Of a stretch of 64,000 nt of DNA, positions 16,974 through 26,833 are shown piece after piece. Position 1 is the first letter of the stretch. The number at the start of each line of letters is the position of its first letter. Location of the stretch: assembly GCA_963702555.1 (NCBI GenBank), contig CAVPCW010000013.1:186001-250000 (forward strand), in the 5' to 3' direction. The notes under the pieces are model-generated. The model searched no databases, was not told where the DNA came from, and worked only from the letters and a program-made list of their open reading frames with translations. A program made the translations under genes and the position numbers. The stretch comes from CAMFLJ01 sp963702555. Its GTDB lineage: Bacteria; Actinomycetota; Acidimicrobiia; Acidimicrobiales; Acidimicrobilacustridaceae.

Positions 16974-17881
16974 CAGCCGGTCGTGTGGTCCCGCACGACG
17001 TGCTTCCTGATGAAGCGGGCGATGCGGGCGATCGAGGAGTCGGCCTCGGGCACCGAGCCGCCGTAGCCCAGCCAGGTGTGGAAGGCGCCGTCGACGAGCT
17101 CGAAGGTGGTGTCGACACCGGCGGCGGCTGCCACGCGGGCCAGCTCCTCGCTGTCGTCGCGCAGCGTCTCGGTCGGGCCGACCATCACGAGCAGCGGCGG
17201 CAGGCCAGCCAGGTCGCCGAACACCGGTGAGGCCAGCGGGTCGGTGGGGTCGTGGCCCTGGAGGTAGAGCTCGACGATGCGGTCCATGTCGTCGATTCGG
17301 GAGAACGGGTCGCTCGCCCGGTTGGTCACGTTCGACTCGCCACGGAAGGTCAGGTCGGGCGCGGGCGACACCGCCACGAGGGCTGCCGGCAACGGCACGC
17401 CCTCGGCCTTCAGGAGCAGGGCCACCGCCGCCACGAGGTTGCCGCCGGCCGAGTCGCCGGCGAACACGACGCGCCCCGGGTCGACGCCCTGGTCGAGCAG
17501 CCAGCGGTACGAGGCCGCGCAGTCCTGCACCGGACCGGGGAACGGGCTCTCGGGCGCCAGGCGATAGCCCACCACCAGCGTGCGGCCGCCGACCGCGCCG
17601 GCCAGCCGCCCGCCGAGCACGCGGTGGGTGCCGATGCTGCACACGACCCACCCGCCGCCGTGGAAGAACACGATCACGGGCCCGTCGGTGGCCGAGCCGG
17701 CCCACCAGGCCCACTGCGCCTCCACCCCGCCGGCGTCGACCTCCTCGAACCGGAAGCCGTCCGGCAGCGGCAGCCCCTCCCCCACCGCCGCGGCGTGGCG
17801 CCACTCCTCCAGCGTCATGCCGTCGGTGGACGGCAGGGCCCAGAGGTCGGCGACGACCCGCTCGCGCTCCTCGCTCGCCAT
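16973..17881 (-). CDS. Alpha/beta hydrolase, hormone-sensitive-lipase (HSL) type esterase
   Basis: A 302-residue esterase of the HSL/family IV type. The oxyanion motif HGGGW, nucleophile elbow GDSAGG, acid residue region GPTETLRDDSE and catalytic His in GAFHTW are all in the expected order. It should hydrolyse short-chain esters in the cytoplasm. The ATG at 17881 is preferred; a TTG sits one codon upstream. It is divergent from the MMPL transporter. Confidence 0.9.
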   Translation of the reverse strand: MASEERERVVADLWALPSTDGMTLEEWRHAAAVGEGLPLPDGFRFEEVDAGGVEAQWAWWAGSATDGPVIVFFHGGGWVVCSIGTHRVLGGRLAGAVGGRTLVVGYRLAPESPFPGPVQDCAASYRWLLDQGVDPGRVVFAGDSAGGNLVAAVALLLKAEGVPLPAALVAVSPAPDLTFRGESNVTNRASDPFSRIDDMDRIVELYLQGHDPTDPLASPVFGDLAGLPPLLVMVGPTETLRDDSEELARVAAAAGVDTTFELVDGAFHTWLGYGGSVPEADSSIARIARFIRKHVVRDHTTG

Positions 17882-17956
17882 CAACTCGGCCCGGTCTCGT
17901 GCGGCTCGTCATGGCCGCATCGTGCCCGACCCGGATGACACAAGGGTTTCCCGACC

Positions 17957-20470
17957 GTGACATCGCCTCCCGGCGTGGGTCCCGCGGACCATCAGCCTCA
18001 AGGCCCGGCCCCCGGAGGCCGTTCATGGTGTGTGCCCGATCCCCATTCCGCCCCCCTCCCCACCCCACCCACCTCCGCCCAGCTGGGCGCGCTGGGTCGC
18101 CTCGGGCGTTGGGTGTCGCGCCACCACCGCTGGGTGGCCCTCGTGTGGCTCGTGATCGTGGCCTTCGGCGGCTACCTCGGCCAGGTCGACAAGAAGGAGG
18201 TCTCGGACAACTTCCGCATCCCCGACACCGGCTCGCAGTCGGCCTACGACCTGCTCCAGGAGCGGTTCTCCAGCCAGAACGCCGCCACCGCAACCGTCGT
18301 GTTCGCGGTGCCCGAGGGCCAGAAGCTCACCGACCCCGCCAACGCCGCGGCCGTCGCCGCCGCCACCGGCGCCCTGGCCAAGGTCGACGGCGTCACGTCG
18401 GTGCCGGACCCGCTCACCCAGAACCTCCAGACCCAGCTCGCCCAGTACGCCGGCGGCCTCGATCCGGCCGAGGCCCAGGCGGTCGAGGCCCTCGGCCCGA
18501 ACCTGCCGCCCTCGGTGTCGTCCGACGGCCGGTTCGCCTACGTCAACGTCACCTTCGACAAGAGCCTCCCCGACCTGCTCGAGCAGTACCCGCTCAGCTC
18601 GGAGAAGGCCGGCTCGGAGTACCCGAACCCCTACTCGGCGCTGCAGCAGGCCGTGTCCGACCTGCCCCAGAGCGACGTCACCGTCTCCATCGGCGGCACC
18701 GTCGCCAACACCTACAACAGCCCGGTCTCGTGGTGGGCGAGCCACGCCGACGAGGTCGGCCTCGGCCTCGGCGCCCTCCTGCTGCTCGTCGCCTTCGGCT
18801 CGCTGTTCGGCATGGCCATCCCGATCGCCACCGCCCTGTTCGGTGCCGTCACCGCCAGCGGCTTCGTCTACCTGCTGGCCACCGTCACCACCGTGTCGTC
18901 GGCCGCCCCGCCGGTGACGCTCATGATCAGCATCGGCGTGGGCCTCGACTACTCGCTGCTCATCGTCACCCGGTACCGCCAGTTCATCGCCGAGGGCCAC
19001 GACGGCCACGACGCCGCCGGCCTCGCCCTCGCCTCCGCCGGCAAGGCCGCCCTGTTCGCCGGCCTCACGGTGTGCATCGCCCTGCTCGGCCTGTGGCTCG
19101 TGCCCATCCCGCTCGTGCAGACCCTCGGCCTGGCCGCCGCCATCGGTGTCGCCGTGATGATCCTCGCCGCCATGACGCTGCTGCCCACGCTGCTCGGGTT
19201 CGCCGGCACCAAGATCGACCGCTTCCGCCTGCCGTCCAAGCACCGAGACGAGCCCGTCGACCCGGCCAAGAGCTTCTGGGGCCGCTTCGCCAGCACCATG
19301 GGCCGCCGGCCGTGGGCTGCCCTCGTCGGCGGCACCATCGTGCTGCTCGTCCTCGCCGCACCGTTCCTCAGCATCAACTACGGCATGCCCGACGACTCGT
19401 CGCTGCCGGCGAACCTGTCGCAGCACGAGGCCTTCGAGCTCGTGCAGCAGGGCTTCGGCCCCGGCGTGAACGGGCCGCTGCTCGTGGTCGTCGGCATTCC
19501 CACCGACCAGCAGGGCTCCTTCCAGTCGGTGCTGCCCAAGCTGGCCGCGGTCGACAAGGCCGTGGGCGCCCTCCAGCCCGCCGGCACCGTGAAGAACGTG
19601 CAGTACTCCCTGGGCCCGATCCCGAACAACGCGGCCACCACGACCGCCGTGATCTACTCGATCACCCCGCAGACCTCCCCCGACGACCCGGCCACCAAGG
19701 CGCTCGTCGACGACCTGCGGGCGGGTGTCGACCAGGCCGTGGCCGGCACCGGGCTCGAGGCCTACGTCGGCGGCCAGACGGCCACCCTGATCGACCTCAC
19801 CTCGCTCGTGAAGCAGTACCTCCCGATCGTGATCGGGGCGGTCGTGATCGGCGCCTTCATCTTGTTGGTGCTGGTCTTCCGCTCGATCCTCGTGCCGCTG
19901 AAGGCGGCGCTCATGAACCTCATCTCCATCGCCGCCGCCTACGGCGTGGTGGTGGCGGTGTTCCAGTGGGGCTGGGCTCGCGGCCTGGTCGGTCTCGAGA
20001 GCACGATCCCGATCGTGTCGTTCGTGCCACTGGTGATGTTCGTGATCCTCTTCGGGCTCTCGATGGACTACGAGGTCTTCCTCATGTCCCGCATCCGTGA
20101 GGAGTGGGACAAGAGCCACGACCCCCGCACCTCGGTCGTGCTCGGCGTGGCCAACACCGCCCGGGTGATCACCACGGCGGCGCTGATCATGATCGCCGTG
20201 TTCGCCTCGTTCGTCACCAACCAGAACCCGACGGTGAAGCTCATCGGGTTCGGCATGGCCGTGGCCGTGCTGATCGACTCCACCATCGTCCGCATGATCC
20301 TCGTGCCGGCGATCATGGAGCTCATGGGCAAGGCGGCCTGGTGGTTCCCGAAGTGGCTCGAGTGGCTGCCCAAGCTCAACGTCGAGGGCCCGCCCGACCT
20401 GGGTGCCGCCGAGGAGGCCCCGCCCGCCGAGCCCGAGCCCGAGCCGGAGCCCGTCGGCGCCGGCGCCTGA
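17957..20470 (+). CDS. MMPL-family RND transporter
   Basis: An 837-residue MMPL (RND superfamily) membrane transporter, usually a proton-driven exporter of lipids or hydrophobic molecules. The N-terminal helix (WVALVWLVIVAFGGYLG) is followed by a large periplasmic domain and a five-helix bundle. The second half repeats this layout, for about twelve helices. Both halves keep the buried Asp-Tyr proton-relay motif (GLDYSLLIVTRYR and GLSMDYEVFLMSR). The C-terminus ends in a Glu/Pro-rich cytoplasmic tail. The start could be GTG 17957 or GTG 18032; the N-terminal 25-50 residues are low-complexity and uncertain. Confidence 0.9.
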   Translation: MTSPPGVGPADHQPQGPAPGGRSWCVPDPHSAPLPTPPTSAQLGALGRLGRWVSRHHRWVALVWLVIVAFGGYLGQVDKKEVSDNFRIPDTGSQSAYDLLQERFSSQNAATATVVFAVPEGQKLTDPANAAAVAAATGALAKVDGVTSVPDPLTQNLQTQLAQYAGGLDPAEAQAVEALGPNLPPSVSSDGRFAYVNVTFDKSLPDLLEQYPLSSEKAGSEYPNPYSALQQAVSDLPQSDVTVSIGGTVANTYNSPVSWWASHADEVGLGLGALLLLVAFGSLFGMAIPIATALFGAVTASGFVYLLATVTTVSSAAPPVTLMISIGVGLDYSLLIVTRYRQFIAEGHDGHDAAGLALASAGKAALFAGLTVCIALLGLWLVPIPLVQTLGLAAAIGVAVMILAAMTLLPTLLGFAGTKIDRFRLPSKHRDEPVDPAKSFWGRFASTMGRRPWAALVGGTIVLLVLAAPFLSINYGMPDDSSLPANLSQHEAFELVQQGFGPGVNGPLLVVVGIPTDQQGSFQSVLPKLAAVDKAVGALQPAGTVKNVQYSLGPIPNNAATTTAVIYSITPQTSPDDPATKALVDDLRAGVDQAVAGTGLEAYVGGQTATLIDLTSLVKQYLPIVIGAVVIGAFILLVLVFRSILVPLKAALMNLISIAAAYGVVVAVFQWGWARGLVGLESTIPIVSFVPLVMFVILFGLSMDYEVFLMSRIREEWDKSHDPRTSVVLGVANTARVITTAALIMIAVFASFVTNQNPTVKLIGFGMAVAVLIDSTIVRMILVPAIMELMGKAAWWFPKWLEWLPKLNVEGPPDLGAAEEAPPAEPEPEPEPVGAGA

Positions 20471-20499
20471 CGCCCGCCTCCCCTCGGACAACACCCCGA

Positions 20500-20558
20500 A
20501 CGCGAACCGACGCGTGCCCTGGTCGCCGTGGCGACCGGGACACGCGTCGGCTTCGCGT
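20500..20558. terminator. Long hairpin between convergent genes
   Basis: About 26 base pairs of stem with one bulge, one mismatch and one wobble around a 4-base loop. Arms include ACGCGAA/TTCGCGT, CCGACGCGTG/CACGCGTCGG and GGTCGC/GCGACC. It sits between the ends of the MMPL and NDMA-type dehydrogenase genes and could terminate both. There is no U-tract. Confidence 0.6.
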
Positions 20559-20577
20559 CTGGTGGGTGGCGGGTCGC

Positions 20578-21702
20578 CTAGAAGACGATGACGCCCCGGA
20601 TGTTCTTGCCGTCGCGCATGTCCTGGTAGCCCTCGTTGATCTGCTCGAGGGAGTAGGTGCGGGTGATCATGCCGTCGAGGTCGAGCTGGCCCTTGCGGTA
20701 GAGCTCGGCCAGGCGGGGGATGTCGGCGCGGGGGTTGGCCGAGCCGAACAGCGAGCCCACCACCGACTTCTCCGAGAGGGTGAGGTCGGTCATCGGGATC
20801 GAGACGCTGACCTCGTCCCACGGGTGGATGTTGGTGACGACGACCTTGCCGAGCTTGGAGGTGATGGCCATCACCGCGGCCATCTCGTCGCCCCGGCCCA
20901 CGCCCTTGGTGAGGATGACCTTGTTGCACATGCGGCCCCAGGTCTCCTGCTGGATCAGCTCGAAGGCCTCCTCGGCGGTGTTGGCCGTGTGGGTGGCGCC
21001 GAACTTCTGGGCGGTCTCGCGCTTGAACTCCACCGGGTCGATGGCGAAGATCCGCTCGGCACCGGCGAGGCGGGCGCCCTGCACGGCGGCCGAGCCGAGG
21101 CCACCGACGCCGATGACGGCGACGTTGTCACCGGGGCGGACATCGGCGGCGTAGACGGCCGAGCCCCAGCCGGTGGTGGCGCCACAGCCGAGGAGGACGA
21201 CCTTGTCGAGCGGGAGGTCGGGGAGGACCTTCACCGCCGACCACTCGTGCACGACGCAGTGCTCCGAGAACGTGCCGAGACCGGCCATGACCGAGGCGTC
21301 CTGGCCGCGGGCGCGGATGCGCGACGTGCCGTCGAGCATGAGCCCGCTCATGATGGCGGCGCCGTTGTCGCACAGGTTCGAGTGGCCGTCGGCGCAGAAC
21401 GGGCAGATGCCACAGGCGGCGACGAAGGAGTAGACGACGTGGTCGCCGACCTCGAAGCCCTGCACGTCGGGCCCGATCGCCTCGATGACGCCGGCGCCCT
21501 CATGGCCACCGATGTAGGGCGTGCTCACGAGCGGGAAGTCGCCGGTGATGAAGTGCTCGTCGGAGTGGCACAGGCCCGAGGCCACGTTGCGCACGAGGAG
21601 CTCGCGGCCCCTGGGCTCGTCGATCTCGGTCTCCTCCACCGTCCACGCGGTGTCCTCGTTGCTCCACAGCATCGCGGCCTTGCTCTTCACGGCTTCCCCC
21701 AT
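20578..21702 (-). CDS. NDMA-dependent (nicotinoprotein) alcohol dehydrogenase
   Basis: A 374-residue class of zinc alcohol dehydrogenase in which NAD is held tightly; in vitro it is assayed with the artificial acceptor NDMA, and in vivo the family is linked to the mycofactocin electron carrier. Catalytic zinc ligands lie in GLCHSDEHF and GGHEGAGV; four structural cysteines lie in CGICPFCADGHSNLC. The cofactor site is GVGGLGSAAVQGA. The sequence is very close to mycobacterial NDMA-dependent enzymes. The ATG at 21702 overlaps the upstream gene's end by 16 bases. Confidence 0.93.
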   Translation of the reverse strand: MGEAVKSKAAMLWSNEDTAWTVEETEIDEPRGRELLVRNVASGLCHSDEHFITGDFPLVSTPYIGGHEGAGVIEAIGPDVQGFEVGDHVVYSFVAACGICPFCADGHSNLCDNGAAIMSGLMLDGTSRIRARGQDASVMAGLGTFSEHCVVHEWSAVKVLPDLPLDKVVLLGCGATTGWGSAVYAADVRPGDNVAVIGVGGLGSAAVQGARLAGAERIFAIDPVEFKRETAQKFGATHTANTAEEAFELIQQETWGRMCNKVILTKGVGRGDEMAAVMAITSKLGKVVVTNIHPWDEVSVSIPMTDLTLSEKSVVGSLFGSANPRADIPRLAELYRKGQLDLDGMITRTYSLEQINEGYQDMRDGKNIRGVIVF

Positions 21703-22553
21703 GGTTCGTGCCCGACATCCGCCGGAGAGCCCGACGACATGTGGCGAAACCCTATTCGGCGGGATCGACCGAGGGCACGCCGCCGCGCATCGGCGACGGG
21801 GATCGGCGTTCCCCTGCCATCCCGCTCGGTGGGGCGCGGGCTCATGGTGATGGTGGCCTCGTGCACCTGGGGCGGGGCGTAGGTGAAGCACGACGCGTCG
21901 GCGGGCCGGGCGTCGTCGGGGCGCCGCCACGCGTCGTGGACGACCGCCCGACTGAGGCCGATGAGCAGCCCGCGCCGCAGCACGAACGCGGCCTCGCGGT
22001 CGTCGGTGTCGAGGTGGGCATCGATCCAGGCCGAGAAGGGGGCGCGGTCGAGGGTGAGGCCGGCGAAGCGGCCCTCGTCGACCACCCCGAGGCCGACCGT
22101 CCGCCAGGTCGCCCAGTCGAGGTCGTCGCGCACGAGCGTGGCGGCCATCTCGTCGTGGCCCGCCCCGTGCAGCCACACCTCGTAGGTGCGGTCGGTGCCC
22201 CGCAGCGCGGCGGCGGCCGCCAGCACCGCGAGGTCGACGGTGTGCACGCACTGGGTGGCCCGGCCGCCCATCCACCGGTCGAGGTCGGCGACCTCGGCGA
22301 GGGGGACGCCGACGAGGCGGTGGAGCCCGGCGGCCCCCTGCGGGCACGTGGCCCACGGCACCCGCTGGGGCACGACCTCGACCCCGGTGACGGCCAGGCC
22401 GTCGTGGTCGAGGCGGATGGCGAAGTGGTGGACGTAGTCCTCCATCGCCGCGGCCACCGAGCCCTCCGACGGACGCAGTTCGATGCGCCGCCGGTAGGGC
22501 TCGTCGGTCGGGACGAAGCTGGTGCCAGGGACCTTGGGGGACCCGTCGGTCAC
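21687..22553 (-). CDS. DUF2889-like protein
   Basis: A 288-residue protein with family features of DUF2889: an N-terminal YRRRIELRPSEGSV segment, then LDRWMGGRATQCVHTVDL resembling the conserved GCTHL-type motif. The function is unknown. The GTG at 22553 overlaps the amidohydrolase stop (GTGA), and its own end overlaps the dehydrogenase start by 16 bases, so three genes run as one unit. The last 50 residues are low-complexity and Arg-rich, so the true end may be affected by an undetected frameshift. Confidence 0.65.
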   Translation of the reverse strand: MTDGSPKVPGTSFVPTDEPYRRRIELRPSEGSVAAAMEDYVHHFAIRLDHDGLAVTGVEVVPQRVPWATCPQGAAGLHRLVGVPLAEVADLDRWMGGRATQCVHTVDLAVLAAAAALRGTDRTYEVWLHGAGHDEMAATLVRDDLDWATWRTVGLGVVDEGRFAGLTLDRAPFSAWIDAHLDTDDREAAFVLRRGLLIGLSRAVVHDAWRRPDDARPADASCFTYAPPQVHEATITMSPRPTERDGRGTPIPVADARRRALGRSRRIGFRHMSSGSPADVGHEPWGKP

Positions 22554-23744
22554 GCCGGCTGGCGCTGCACCAGTGCCTTGCAGTTGTCGTACATGATCAG
22601 CTGCTGCTCATCAGTGGTGAACCCGGCCTCGGCGAGGTCCTTGGTGAACGACAGCGGGTCGCGCAGGCCCTCGGTGTGGGGCCAGTCCGAGCCGAGCAGC
22701 AGGTGGTCGGCGGGGAGCAGGTCACGCAGCTTGTCGAGGTCGTTCTCGTAGAACGGCGACACCCAGACGTTGCGGACGAACTGCTCGATCGGGTCGTTCT
22801 TGAAGGCCATCGGGGTCTGGCTGTAGATCTTCCGGAGGCGCTTGAGCAGCGGGGCCACCCAGTCGGCACCGGTCTCGATGGTGGCGAAGCGCAACCGCGG
22901 GAAGCGGTCGAGCAGGCCGTGGAGGATGATCGCCGCCAGCGTGTCGGCGACGACGTCGATCGACAGGGCCTGGCGCAGCGGGTCGAAGCGGTGGGCCTCC
23001 ATCTCGGCCGGCTCACCCCACATGGTGATGATGTTGCGGTAGGCGCTGTCGCCGCCGTGGAACACCACGGCCACGCCGGCCTCCTGGATGCGGGCCCAGA
23101 ACGGGTCGAAGCGCGGGTCGGCCGGCGACTTGAGGCCCTCGGCGGTCATCACCGGGCCGGTGCCGATCAGCACGACGCGGGCGTCGCGGTCGAGCACCCA
23201 CTCGAGCTCGGCCAGCGCGTTGTCGAGGTCGGAGAGGGTGAGGTACGGCACGCCGTAGATGCGGTCCTTGTAGGCGAAGCCCCAGTCGTCGTCCATCCAG
23301 CGGTTGAACGCCCGGAAGGCAGCCCGCGCGGCGGGGAGGTCGTTGATCAGGGCCTGCTCCATGCCGACACCCAGCGTCGGGAAGAACAGGGCGCCCTCGA
23401 TGCGGAGCTCGTCCATCACGCCGAGGCGGATGTCGCGGGTCGCGGTACGACGGGTCGCACGGCTCGAGCTCGCCGAAGAGGTCCTTGACGCTCTCGCCCT
23501 TGGGGTTGTTGCCCCGGAAGTAGTCCTCGAGCGAGCCCGGCGCCGAGAGGCGGTCGAAGGTCGGGTTCGGGATGAAGCGGTTGATCTTGCCGCCGACGAG
23601 CAGCATCTGGCGGCCGTTGACCTCGGCCCACTGCATGGCCCGCTTGGAGTACTCGGGCTCGATGTGGCGGGTGAAGGCGTCGAGCGCCTCGTAGTAGTGG
23701 TTGTCGGCGTCGAACGCCCACTCGACCTTCAGCGGTTCTGCCAT
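22550..23744 (-). CDS. Amidohydrolase (ACMSD/LigW-like TIM barrel), +1 frameshift
   Basis: A metal-dependent amidohydrolase-2 family protein of about 397 residues; relatives decarboxylate or hydrolyse aromatic-ring cleavage products. The start is ATG 23744 with WAFDADNHYYE (metal-site DxDxH variant). The frame breaks near 23449: deleting one C turns YRDPRH into YRDRDIRLGVMDEL and joins the halves. The C-half has VVFHGGDSAY, a metal His region, and LLLGSDWPHTEG with the catalytic Asp. It is the first gene of the leftward DUF2889/alcohol dehydrogenase unit. A paralogue is at 32500-33732. Confidence 0.85.
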
Positions 23745-23833
23745 GTCGTGTCCCCCCTCGGAACGAGGCCTCGTCGGCCCGGAGATCCGGTCCGCCGGTG
23801 TCCTGGCGGCCAGGGTCCAAGCGTAGGCCCACC

Positions 23834-23848
23834 TGGAACCGCGTTCCA
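23834..23848. promoter_or_regulatory. Perfect inverted repeat, candidate operator
   Basis: TGGAAC and GTTCCA flank a 3-base centre (CGC) in the 173-base gap between the divergent amidohydrolase and phosphotransferase genes. On the minus strand a TACGCT -10-like hexamer follows just downstream. The shape fits a TetR-type operator controlling the amidohydrolase unit. Confidence 0.4.
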
Positions 23849-23917
23849 CCCGTGCGGCCACCCGGAGGCGGGCGACGCTCTACCCTCCTGACGCCGTACG
23901 CCACCGAGGGGGACCCC

Positions 23918-25003
23918 GTGACCGACACCGCGAACCTGCCTGCCTGCGACTCGCCCGAGGAGCTCACACCCGAGTGGCTCTCGGCCGCGCTCGGCACCGC
24001 GGGCTTCACCACGCCCGTCGTCGGCGCGTCCACCGAGCGGGTCGGCACCGGCCAGATGGGCACGAGCTACCGGGTGACGCTGGAGTGGGCCGACCCGGAG
24101 GCCGCGGCCGCCGCGGGCGCGCCCGCCACCGTCATCGCCAAGATGGCCGCCGGCCCCCGCGAGTCCCGCGGCATCATCTCCGAGGGCTACCGCAACGAGC
24201 TCGGCTTCTACACCGAGATCGCCCACACCCTCGCCGTGCGCACCCCGCACTGCTGGGCCGCGGCCGCCACCGAGGACTACGTCTGCTTCACCCTCCTGCT
24301 CGAGGACCTCGCCCCCGCCACGCCGGGCGATCAGGCCACCGGCCTCACCGCCGAGGAGGCCACCCACGCCGCGGTCAACCTGGCCGGGCTGCACGGCCCC
24401 CGCTGGAGCGACCCCACCCTGCTCGAGATCCCGTGGCTCAGCCGCCACACCACCGAGACCTCCGACTTCTACGCCGAGGTCCTCCGCGGCGCGATCCCCA
24501 CCTTCCTCGAGCGCTTCGAGGGCTGGATGGCCCCGGAGGATCCGGACACCCTCCGCTCGGTGCCCGACCACCTCGGCGCCTGGCTCATGACCCGGCCGGA
24601 GCGCTTCGCCGTCATCCACGGCGACTACCGGCCCGACAACCTCATGTTCCCGGCCCACGGCACCGGAGTCTCGGCCGTCGACTGGCAGACGCTCGCCGTC
24701 GGCCTGCCCGGCCGCGACATCGGCTACCTGCTGGCCACCAGCCTCGACCCCGAGGTGCGCCGGGCCGAGGAGCGCCGCATCGTCGAGACGTACCGGGCCT
24801 CGCTCGCCGAGCACGGAGTGGAGATCTCGGCCGACGAGTGCTTCGACGACTACCGGCTCGGCGTGGTGCAGGGCCCACTGATCACCGTGCTCGGCGCCGT
24901 CTACGCCACCGATCCGAACCCGTCGTCCGACGCCATGTTCACGGCGATGATCACCCGGTCGCTCCAGGCCATCCGCGACCTCGACCCCTTCTCCCTCCTC
25001 TAG
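23918..25003 (+). CDS. Aminoglycoside phosphotransferase-fold kinase
   Basis: A 361-residue APH/ecdysteroid-kinase-like small-molecule kinase. The Brenner motif is HGDYRPDNLM and the metal-binding DFG equivalent is VDWQT, so catalysis looks intact. The GTG at 23918 is chosen because the residues before it are out of family. The next gene starts directly after its stop. The substrate is unknown; such kinases often occur in actinobacterial lipid-catabolism regions. Confidence 0.85.
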   Translation: MTDTANLPACDSPEELTPEWLSAALGTAGFTTPVVGASTERVGTGQMGTSYRVTLEWADPEAAAAAGAPATVIAKMAAGPRESRGIISEGYRNELGFYTEIAHTLAVRTPHCWAAAATEDYVCFTLLLEDLAPATPGDQATGLTAEEATHAAVNLAGLHGPRWSDPTLLEIPWLSRHTTETSDFYAEVLRGAIPTFLERFEGWMAPEDPDTLRSVPDHLGAWLMTRPERFAVIHGDYRPDNLMFPAHGTGVSAVDWQTLAVGLPGRDIGYLLATSLDPEVRRAEERRIVETYRASLAEHGVEISADECFDDYRLGVVQGPLITVLGAVYATDPNPSSDAMFTAMITRSLQAIRDLDPFSLL

Positions 25004-25742
25004 GTGGCCCCGGTGTTCGTGAAGTGCTGCCTCAACGGGGCGACGAAGCGGTCGGTCCACCCGGCCGTGCCCGAGACGCCCGCCCAACTGGCCGAGGCGG
25101 CCGCCGCCGCGGTGGCGGCCGGGGCCTCGGCGATCCACATGCACCCGCGCGACGCGAGCGGCGCCGAGAGCCTCGACGGCTCGGCCATCAGCCCGGCGGT
25201 CGCCGCCGTGAAGGCGGCCCTCGGCGACGACATCGGCGTCGGCGTGTCGACGGGTGCGTGGTTCCTGCCCGACCCGGCCGACCGGCTCGCCGCGGTGGCC
25301 ACGTGGACCGACCTCCCCGACTTCGCCTCGGTGAACATCCACGAGGCCGGCGCCCTCGACCTGGCCGAAGCGCTGCTGGCGCGCGGCGTCGGGGTGGAGG
25401 CCGGGCTCTGGCACGCCGAGGGCGCCCGGCTCCTCGTCGACAGCGGCCTCGCCCACCGGTGCACCCGGCTGCTCATCGAGCCCCTCGTGCAGGACCTGTC
25501 GAGCGCCCTGGCCCTCACCGCCGAGATCGACGACGAGATCGACGGCGTCGCCCCCGACGTGCCCTCGGCTGCTGCACGGGTTCGGCGTGACGTCGTGGCC
25601 GATGCTCGACGTCGCCCTCGACCGCGGCCACCAGGCCCGCATCGGGCTCGAGGACATCCAGGTCCTGCGCGACGGCTCCCCCGCGCCCGACAACGCCGCC
25701 CTCGTGCACGACGCCCTCACCGCCGGCCCCCACACCCGCTGA
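25004..25742 (+). CDS. BKACE-type beta-keto acid cleavage enzyme, +1 frameshift
   Basis: A BKACE (DUF849) family protein of about 245 residues; relatives cleave a beta-keto acid with acetyl-CoA. The N-terminus has FVKCCLNGATKRSVHP, and the zinc ligands appear as IHMHPRD (two His). The C-terminal GLEDIQVL supplies the family glutamate. Near 25568 the frame shifts. Deleting one G converts the sequence to VPSLLHGFGVTSWPML and runs on to the stop at 25740-25742. The GTG follows the phosphotransferase stop with no gap, giving an operon. Confidence 0.8.
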
Positions 25743-25780
25743 CCGCCCCGCCCGGGTCCAGCCCGGCGCATCACTCACCC

Positions 25781-25828
25781 TTCTTGTCGCGCTTTCCTGT
25801 CGCCCGTGACAGGAAAGCGCGACGAGAA
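25781..25828. terminator. Very strong hairpin between convergent genes
   Basis: A 21-base-pair stem with a single G-T wobble around a 6-base loop (GCCCGT). The core arms are TCGCGCTTTCCTGTC and GACAGGAAAGCGCGA. It lies between the BKACE end and the SDR end and is symmetrical enough to terminate transcription from both sides. The right arm is followed by CGAGCG with no U-tract. Confidence 0.65.
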
Positions 25829-25912
25829 CGAGCGTGGGCCGGGCGCGCCGACGGCGGCCCGGAGGCCGCCGTCGTGCTGCTGCGTATCGGTCGGGGCCGT
25901 GGCCCCAGGCGA

Positions 25913-26833
25913 TCAGGCCTTGGGGAAGTTGATGCCCGTCGGCGAGACGTTGAAGACCTCGGCGGCCATGCGGGAGCCCAGCTTGGTTGCGTCCCAGGCC
26001 TTGTCGCCGCTGGCGATGACGACCCGCTCCGACCAGCCCTTCATCCAGATGATCTGGTCGTAGAGGCAGCGGATGATCTGGCCGTTGACGTAGCCGGCCT
26101 CGTCGGAGGCGAGCCAGGCCACGAGCGGCGAGGAGTTCTTCGGGTCCATGCGGTGGAACTCGCCCTCGGCGATGTCGTCGGGCTCGAAGGCCTCGCCGGC
26201 ACCGGGCATGGTGGCGGTGATGCGGGTGAGGCCGGCCGGGCCGACACAGTTCGCCGTCACGTTCGAGGCGGCCAGCTCCTGGGCCAGCGTCAGGGTGAGG
26301 CCGGCGATGGCGGCCTTGGCGGTGGCGTAGTTGGTCTGGCCGAAGTTGCCGCCGAGACCGGCACCCGAGGTGGTGTTGATGATGCGGCCGTTGATGCCGG
26401 CGCCGGCCTTGTTCTGCTCACGGAAGTACTTGGCGGCGAAGTGCGACATCGACCACGTGCCCCGCACGTGGACGTTCATCACGACGTCCCAGTTCTCGAC
26501 CGGCATGTTCCAGATGGCCGCGTCGCGCACGATGCCGGCGTTGTTCACGACGATGTCGAGCTTGCCGTAGGTGTCGATGGCCTGCTGCACCATCTCGCCG
26601 CACTGGTCGTGGTTCGAGACGTCGCCGTAGTTCGGGGCGGCGACGCCACCCTTGGCCTCGATGAGGGCCACGGTCTCGTCGGCGGCGCGGCCGGCGCCCT
26701 CACCGGTGACACTGCCACCGAGGTCGTTGACGATGACCTTGGCGCCGTGCTTGGCCAGCTCCATGGCGTGACCCCGGCCGATGCCGTGGCCGGATCCGGT
26801 GACGATGGCGACCTTGCCGTCGAGCATGCCCAT
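25913..26833 (-). CDS. Short-chain dehydrogenase, hydroxyacyl-CoA dehydrogenase-like
   Basis: A 306-residue SDR similar to the dehydrogenase part of peroxisomal-type multifunctional enzymes. The cofactor loop is GSGHGIGRG and VIVNDLGG follows the second strand (Asp, NAD preference). NNAGI is present. The catalytic Ser and Tyr-x-x-x-Lys lie in NTTSGAGLGGNFGQTNYATAK. The C-terminus is extended by about 50 residues. It is divergent from the gene at 27064 and shares an AT-rich promoter island with it. Confidence 0.9.
   Translation of the reverse strand: MGMLDGKVAIVTGSGHGIGRGHAMELAKHGAKVIVNDLGGSVTGEGAGRAADETVALIEAKGGVAAPNYGDVSNHDQCGEMVQQAIDTYGKLDIVVNNAGIVRDAAIWNMPVENWDVVMNVHVRGTWSMSHFAAKYFREQNKAGAGINGRIINTTSGAGLGGNFGQTNYATAKAAIAGLTLTLAQELAASNVTANCVGPAGLTRITATMPGAGEAFEPDDIAEGEFHRMDPKNSSPLVAWLASDEAGYVNGQIIRCLYDQIIWMKGWSERVVIASGDKAWDATKLGSRMAAEVFNVSPTGINFPKA

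Noticed and set aside
18023..20929. Long open frame opposite the MMPL transporter
   Set aside because: Composition is antisense-like and has no recognisable domain; the plus strand has full MMPL motifs.
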